Assembly: GCF_022965805.1 (NCBI RefSeq) | Contig: NC_133105.1 | Span: 682,001-746,000, forward strand | Reading direction: 5' to 3' | From: Primulina eburnea | Lineage: Eukaryota > Streptophyta > Magnoliopsida > Lamiales > Gesneriaceae | DNA length: 64,000 bases | The notes under the pieces: generated by a model | Databases searched by the model: none | Told to the model about the DNA's origin: nothing | What the model saw: the letters and a program-made list of their open reading frames with translations, nothing else | Part shown: positions 57,852 through 64,000 of the stretch, in pieces | Numbering within the stretch: position 1 is the stretch's first letter | Layout: each line of letters begins with the position of its first letter | Translations under genes and position numbers: made by a program

Positions 57852-59404
57852 GCAACGGGGCTTTACTGGGTTGACATAGGATTCTTCTGAATCTGAAATT
57901 TTAATGTTGTGCTGTAATATTTAAGCTACATTTGATTCCATTAAAGTATTTTCCCTGTCAAATTTAAATGATTTGCAGTAGAATGCACATTATAATATGG
58001 TCTCGAAGATCCTATGTTCAATTCGAGGATGCAGTGTACTCGGAATTGATTTTTCTTATCCTAAATATCATTTTTTTGATAGCAAGGGTAAAAGATTATT
58101 ACTTCTGGGATATGCTCAAATAGGCCAAGTATTTTTTGCATAGAATACCTGAATATCTTGTATCTACAAGTATGGTTTATCTTTCACAAAATTTGAATAT
58201 TATTTTGCTCTTTGGCCACTTGTCTCTTGACGCTGCTTGAATGGTTCCTTATGGCGAGTCTGAATAAAATGTTTTATTCTGTTTATTTATTTTTAATTAT
58301 ATTTATAAAAAATTATCCGTTCTCTATTTGAAATTTCTATACTATAATCATTAACCACTGTTAATAATTAATTTTGATATCATGGTGTATTTTTTATTTA
58401 ATGCTTTTATTTTATTTAATGTAAGTCTTGAAAAAAAAAACCATTATTTATTCATATCTTTACAGGTTGAAATAAATATCTCATACAGAATTTATTATAA
58501 ATCATCATGAATATATATAGAAAAATCTTATAAAATAATCTAATATATTTTTAAATTTCAGTGTAATATTTACTTTTTTTAATAGAAAATTAACTTGACA
58601 TTAAAAAAAACTCTTGTATTCAAGCTTTTCATGCGAACGAGTACTGATATAAAATTATAAATATTTTATGCATTTGTTTATCTGGAAAGAGAAAAAAAAA
58701 ACAAATATACTGTGGCAGAATATTTTCGAGTTTTTAATTGCTGAGTTTTTTTTATAGAAAAACATTAGATTTTATTTAATTAATTGTCTTAGTTTTAGGC
58801 CATAATTATGAACAAATTATCGACTAGCATGCCAAAGAAATTTGACATAATATAACAATACTAAAAACATAATTCGACTTTTAAATACCATTATTAAACA
58901 ATTATTTTGTATTTACACCTTTTTTTACCTTGTATAAATAATAAAACCATATATGACCTGTATATTAATATTATATTTAATTTTTTGTAATCTCCTCAAT
59001 GAATTTTTGCCCTCCGCTATCCAATATTTGTTTATGCTTATCGGCGGCTCAATTAAATTAATTGATTTTGTTTGCTAAGTTATATATATATTTTGTGTCC
59101 ACTAACATAATTAAATACAATATTGAAGCAGAAACAAACAGATGATTCTTCATATAAACCATTTTCATACAAATTCACAATTCTACAAATTAGTAAAAAT
59201 AAACATTAACATTATGATTTTTGATTTTTTATAATTTCAAATTTCAATTTCAAATGGTTGTAATTTTAATCATTTATCATTAAAAAAAATACTGACATAT
59301 CATTATACACGATATCACATCGAAAAAATACATTAAAAAAACATAATGGAAACTAAAACGAGAGAGAACTAAAAAACAATTCAAATAAAAATAAAAATAG
59401 GCAA
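57852..59404. other. Convergent 3' region, TAF10 to MADS
   Basis: Holds both 3' ends and very AT-rich DNA. No gene, repeat family or RNA gene recognised. Confidence 0.45.
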
Positions 59405-60436
59405 CTAAGCGTCATCTTCCTTCTGATTGGAAGGGCCAGCTTCATCTTGATTCGACGCGCCACCAGTACCTGGATCATGCGGCGGCGGAGAGAAGTAAAA
59501 ATGGCCGGGTCCATCAGATCCAGAAGCCGCCGAGAAATCAGGCTGCTGAAAAGGAACATAAAATTGGCCAGGAACATCACCTCCGACAGCAGTCGAGAAA
59601 TCAGGCGGTGGGGGCGGCACATAGTACGGGTTATAACTCGGAGCACCACCCGGCGGACATAAATTAATCTCCTGAGAAGGACCACTGGCGAACAGATCCT
59701 GCCCTTCCGGAGAAGGAGGTGGAGGATAATTGTACTGATCAGTGGAAGGAGCTCCGACGCCAAGGTGCGGGTCGTTCGACGTTTGTCCAGGATAATAGAA
59801 CTGACCCGGAGGCATGTGAGGCTGATAAACATTATCAGCAGCTTCAGCTCCATCCGCAATCACCATGTCCTCCACATTCTCTCCAGCCTCCGGGGGCGGC
59901 AGCTGAGGCATCACTGAACCCAACGCCTGATTCTTAATCTGCCCGATCCGCCGAGTAACCCGAGCCTTGAACTCCCTGAACCATGCCCTCCACACCAGAG
60001 CTTGTTCTATGGTGAGCGTCTCCAACCGCTGGCGCATCCATATATTCCGAGTTGTGATCTCGTCCATGGCGCGCTGCCAGCGTACTCTTTCAGCGTTTTT
60101 CGAAGCTATAATCCTGTCTAGCTCCCGATTCATCCCATCAACCCTCCCATTAGTATGAGAATCAATAATGCGGTCAAAATCTGATGAAGGCTGATCTGGG
60201 TTCATCGACCTGAAAACAACACTATCCATCCTCGGATGGAAGAAAGAATAAGGGACATCAGTCGGAGAAAAGAGTATGATACCGATATCTACATCACACA
60301 GAGTGCATAATTCAGTGGCTTTTTTGTAGATTCCCAGTCGGCGTTTCGAAAATGTTGCGTAAAGATCATCTTGGTTCTCGATTAGTTGCATGGGGATTCT
60401 TTGGCGGCCTCTTGTTTGTTTTCTTCCCTCGGCCAT
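59405..60436 (-). CDS. Type I (M-alpha, AGL62-like) MADS-box protein with proline-rich C-terminus
   Basis: One exon, 343 residues, as usual for intronless type I MADS genes. The MADS domain occupies about residues 5-65: GRKQTRGRQRIPMQLIENQD, TFSKRRLGIYKKATELCTLC, then DVDIGIILFSPTDVPYSF. There is no K domain. Residues 85-165 are charged and probably helical (MNRELDRIIASKNAERVRWQ). From about 180 the protein is rich in Pro, Gly, Tyr and Gln (GQFYYPGQ, NYPPPPSPEG, YVPPPPPDFS, QFYVPFQQPDF), a low-complexity activation-like tail built from repeated G-x-F-Y and P-x-D-F-S units. M-alpha proteins act as heterodimers in female gametophyte and endosperm development. Expression cannot be judged. A long TA microsatellite lies 70-145 bases upstream of the ATG. 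The domain call is firm; the subfamily is moderate. Confidence 0.88.
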   Translation of the reverse strand: MAEGRKQTRGRQRIPMQLIENQDDLYATFSKRRLGIYKKATELCTLCDVDIGIILFSPTDVPYSFFHPRMDSVVFRSMNPDQPSSDFDRIIDSHTNGRVDGMNRELDRIIASKNAERVRWQRAMDEITTRNIWMRQRLETLTIEQALVWRAWFREFKARVTRRIGQIKNQALGSVMPQLPPPEAGENVEDMVIADGAEAADNVYQPHMPPGQFYYPGQTSNDPHLGVGAPSTDQYNYPPPPSPEGQDLFASGPSQEINLCPPGGAPSYNPYYVPPPPPDFSTAVGGDVPGQFYVPFQQPDFSAASGSDGPGHFYFSPPPHDPGTGGASNQDEAGPSNQKEDDA

Positions 60437-60501
60437 TTAACAACAGATGTCCAATATTTTTATTTTTCTTTACTTCTTTTTGGTTTGTTTTCTGAAGAAT
60501 A

Positions 60502-60581
<80 letters not shown>

Positions 60582-61683
60582 TGGAGTTTTATTTTTAATT
60601 TTTTTTTTTGTGTTTGTAATATTATGGGTAGAAAGAATTATTATTTGGATTCCTTTAATTAAATTCATATCTTGCCTTCTGATTTTATGAACAAAAGATA
60701 ACAAATTGTATTGAATTTCGCAATATTTTCTTTCAAATGTAAAACATTGGTCAAGATTTTGTTATCCTTGTGTGGGAAATCATAATGATTATTAGAGTAT
60801 ATATCAGATGTAATAAAATTGATTTTTTGGGAGAATCGTTTTGGTCAAAATTTATTTTTACAATCGACTGATCGTGAAGATCGTGTTATAATCCGTGAAA
60901 TTTAAGATAATCACTTTGGTCAAATTGTAAAAAAACAAAAATGTAAAATAGTAAGGTTACAAATAAAAGTTATAATGATTGACTAATCATGAAGATCGAG
61001 TTATACTTTCACATTTCTTTATTTTCAATGTAATTGTATCTCATAATGAATCTTTGACTATTTTCAATGTCTGCACATGATGTGTGTTATATTTGTTTTT
61101 GCAATAAAATGTTGCATTTTCTTCCCTTTCTTGGATCACTCGACGTGGAAGCAAGGTTGTTTAGGGGATAAGTGTGCAAAATATTATTAAATGATTTAAA
61201 AAAAGGTCAAATCAAATTTTCTAAAGAATAAATATAAGAATGGAATTATGTTCGTTAAGATCAATAGATGACTGTTGCTAGTCTTACTAGTGGCTTGTTC
61301 CTCAAATGAATTATGCAGTATATATATAATTTCAATATTGTTCTTACATTATTATTGTAAAATTAGGTTAATTAATTGTTTTGAAACATAGAAAATAACC
61401 AAACCAAAATGAGTGCAGTGCAGGCAAGAAGGGCATTCATTTGATGAAAGGAATTCATAAATGTTAGTCCGAACATTTCAACTTTTTTAGAGCATGATAT
61501 ATATGTCAACTTTTTACAACTCAAAACTTTCCTCTAATCTTCCTCCAATGAAAGATCTGTGTACATTAACAGAAACTCTAATTTTTGAGTTTCTTTTTAA
61601 AAAAACAAACACTATATATATACTGACGTCAAAACTCTGTTAGCTAGATCATTTACAAGATTCACGCATGTTTATAACTTTGA
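60437..61683. other. Intergenic region, MADS promoter to AHK5 3' end
   Basis: Starts with the MADS upstream region containing a TA microsatellite, then AT-rich DNA. No gene seen. Confidence 0.45.
60506..60579. repeat. TA microsatellite upstream of the MADS gene
   Basis: About 37 uninterrupted TA dinucleotides. Likely length-polymorphic. Open frames through it encode only Tyr-Ile repeats and are not genes. Confidence 0.95.
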
Positions 61684-64000
61684 CTATGGTAAATATTGGC
61701 TTAGACATCGTCTCAAGTTTTGGAAAGTAACCGGCTTCGACACAAATGAATCCATACCATTTGCGAAGCACTCGTTGCCACTCTCTGATAATGCATTTGC
61801 AGTCATCTGCAGAAGAACAACATTCATATTTCTGGAAAACAACTCAAACCCAATTGAGGATGTTCAAAAACAATTTGTACTAGCATGTGTAGTGACTTGA
61901 TACCGAGGTAACTTTATGTTGAATGATATAGAAAATATATCAGTTGGGTCTAAGAGAAGTCGAGTGCTTACCGCAATGATAGGGATCCTTTTTCTTGATT
62001 TTTCTAGTCCAGAATTTGGTGAAGAATGTGATGGTGGCGACTGTAGATCAATTCCTGCCTTAACTGCATCTTCCCAACTCCCAGTCTCCTCAAAGGATCG
62101 GATCAATCTTGTAGCTTGAAGACCATCCATCACTGGCATGCATACATCCTAGCGGAAAGAAATTTCACTTTTTTTGAGGTGTGTTCAAAACAGTAGATAC
62201 ATGCAAGAATTTCCAGTGTCAAATTTGATCTGAACATTCTTCTAGTGCTAAAAACTATATTTCCAAAAAGCCAAAACTCATAAAATGTGGTCTAACAAAA
62301 TTGTTTATACTTGAACAAGCCTCCTCAAAGTAATCTAGATATTGAGGACTATATACTCGAAACTAATATCCAAGACATACATGTATGTCCTGGTATTGGG
62401 CAGCACGAAATGCTGAGAAATAACCACCAAGACCACCTTAATGAAATATGATGGGATCGTGTCTACTTGATACAAACTTGTGGCCTCTTTTTCTGATTCT
62501 TAAAACCTCAGCTTTATGTGAGATAAAAGTAAAAATAGTGTTCATGCTTTAACAATACTTTATTCTTACCATCAGAATCAGATCAAAATCTTGCTGTTGA
62601 ATAGCACGAACGGCTTCTGCACCATTGTTTACCACATCAATGTTGTGGCCCAACTGCTTCATCATCGACTTTGTTACCATCACATTAATCTTGTTATCTT
62701 CAACAAGAAGAATCTTTGGTTTCACCTCAGATTTCAGAACTTCAGGGCTGTTACTAGAAGAAAACTCAGAATTTCTTTCAGTCCGAACCGGTGCCTGATA
62801 TGTTTCCGAGTGAACACTAGTCTCCAAGACTTCACCTGTATGCTTCTGTATTCTACCATCTATTTCACTGCTGCTCTGTTCATATGTCGCGGCTGAATTT
62901 GCATTACCCAAATCCAAGTTCTGACATAAGCTAACATCAAGTTCAGATATAGTCTGAGCCGAACAGGTATCTTCTTCCGAACTGGTCTCTTTATATGTAA
63001 TGTTACTAGAAGGGGACAACGAATCCTCGAACAATCCGTTACACTTATACGAGGCATTAAATCCAAGACAATTTGTTGTGAGTTTTTGAATCCTTCCAGA
63101 ACTTTGGGACAAAAATAAAGAACCCAAAGTTCGTGGTTGAAACACAAAAACACCTGAGCCTGAATCATCATCGTCAGTTACCTCTTGGTTTTCTATATCT
63201 GATAATTCATCAGGGTCATCTGAACCATCATCGACCGATGAAACTTTGTAAGGTATGATAAAGGTGAACGTTGATCCAAAATGTTCTGCGCTGGATACAG
63301 TAAGATAACCACCCATGAGCTCAACCTGTTAAATGATGGAGTACTTACTGCTTAGAATTACCTTTTCAGGTTTCAAATGAACAAAGATTGGTAAAAAAAT
63401 TCTAGATTCCCTAAACAAAAGATTAAAAAAATTTCTGTGAAGGGACATGTTTCGCAGATTCAGACAATTTTACCAGTTGTTTGCAGATTGCAAGGCCTAA
63501 TCCAGTTCCTCCATACTTTCGAGCAGTATCCGAACCAACTTGCATGTATTTCTTGAACAGAGTTGGTATAGCGTTTTCTGTTCCATGAAGGTTGAAAAGG
63601 GTTGTAAAATATGTCGGCATTTACCTTTACTAAATGTAATTGATGTTTATTCAAGAAAGTCGAACACCAATTCAATGCGTACCAGGTATACCAATCCCTG
63701 AGTCATAGACATCACAGCGAATCCATACTACTCTTTCTTCGGTATTGGGGTGAATCACTTCATCTTCTTCCATTGGAACCGAAAGTTTTACCCGGCCACT
63801 GGGGTTACCACTTAGTTTACTGTCTCGATGCATATCTTCAGAATCCACAGGTCCACATCTATTGCCATTTTGATCGCCTTTTCCCCGAGATGTAGATGAA
63901 TCATTCCTAGTTCTTTCTGTGACAGTCGTGTGATTCGAAGAAATCTTCTGAGAGTCCTGTTTGATCACATTGTGCGGCTCAGTGACCACACAAAGGTTGA
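61684..64000 (-). CDS. AHK5: AHK5-like hybrid histidine kinase, 3' part (ATPase and receiver domains)
   Basis: The gene runs off the right edge. Exons in the window: 64000-63683 (partial), 63577-63474, 63325-62570, 62148-61972 and 61806-61684, all GT-AG and in phase. The first two carry the HATPase G boxes DSGIGIP and [22 protein letters not shown] Ser/Glu-rich linker of about 170 residues follows. The receiver domain begins [20 protein letters not shown] (acidic pocket E-D), with the phospho-acceptor Asp in [20 protein letters not shown] split over an exon junction, IPIIAMTANAL and the conserved Lys in SFVSKPV. The insert [17 protein letters not shown] matches AHK5 (CKI2, At5g10720 in memory), a mainly cytosolic kinase with roles in root growth, stomatal H2O2 signalling and stress. 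The stop (TAG) is at 61686-61684. The phospho-accepting His region lies outside the window. Confidence 0.92.

Noticed and set aside
59353..59859. Long overlapping frames on either strand of the MADS gene
   Set aside because: They are out-of-frame shadows of the proline-rich coding region; only the MADS frame has a recognisable domain.
60386..60704. Frames encoding Tyr-Ile repeats
   Set aside because: They are translations of the TA microsatellite.

Overview
The window is a gene-containing stretch of a nuclear plant genome, from a core eudicot. The evidence is AT-rich intergenic DNA, many short GT-AG introns, and plant-only families: glutamine dumper, CONSTANS-like, Rieske PAO-like oxygenase, ubiquitin-RUB fusion, AHK5-type histidine kinase, DUF1336 and type I MADS. 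The dispersed 160-185 bp repeat with ends reading GTGAGACGGTCTCAC resembles repeats I recall from Lamiales. That placement is from memory and is low confidence.

Layout, left to right. On the minus strand: first exon of a folate-biopterin transporter (117-486, cut by the window edge), a UBP22-type deubiquitinase (1935-4295), a small cytochrome-b5-like steroid-binding protein (7263-7568) and an EamA/SLC35F-like transporter (8428-11369). On the plus strand: a BSD2-like zinc-finger protein (13131-14494) and a PTC52-like Rieske oxygenase (15739-18013) whose frame is broken by one extra T. At 19.0-20.8 kb a GC-rich, LTR-like tract lies beside a decayed class III peroxidase. Next come a DUF1336 gene (minus, 21254-22141), a WIN2-like PP2C (plus, 25384-29147) and a ubiquitin-RUB/NEDD8 fusion (minus, 30301-31938). 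Two relics follow, an FKBP13 fragment (plus, 32889-34004) and a damaged CONSTANS-like gene (minus, 34156-35627), then a glutamine dumper gene (minus, 38680-39204). About 5 kb of repeat-containing intergenic DNA leads to UBA5 (plus, 44497-49215), an atypical SDR (plus, 50086-54489), TAF10 (plus, 55414-57851), a type I MADS gene (minus, 59405-60436) and the 3' part of an AHK5-like hybrid histidine kinase (minus, 61684-64000, cut by the window edge).

The genes do not form one pathway. Three act on ubiquitin or ubiquitin-like proteins (UBP22, Ub-RUB, UBA5). UBP22 and TAF10 both belong to SAGA/TFIID chromatin complexes. The more informative pattern is order. From memory, many of these families sit together in several Arabidopsis blocks (At5g10720-10820, At5g24920-25050, At4g31720-31760, At2g24860-24940). 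The window looks like a less fractionated version of one ancestral block in which a few members (peroxidase, COL, FKBP13, possibly PTC52) are decaying.

No CRISPR array, operon or wholly new system is visible. The best leads are the six-copy palindrome-ended MITE family, a nested MITE, a long foldback, an exon-intron duplication inside the SDR gene, and the pseudogene cluster. Exon models were built by eye from splice consensus, reading phase and remembered homologues, without any alignment tool.
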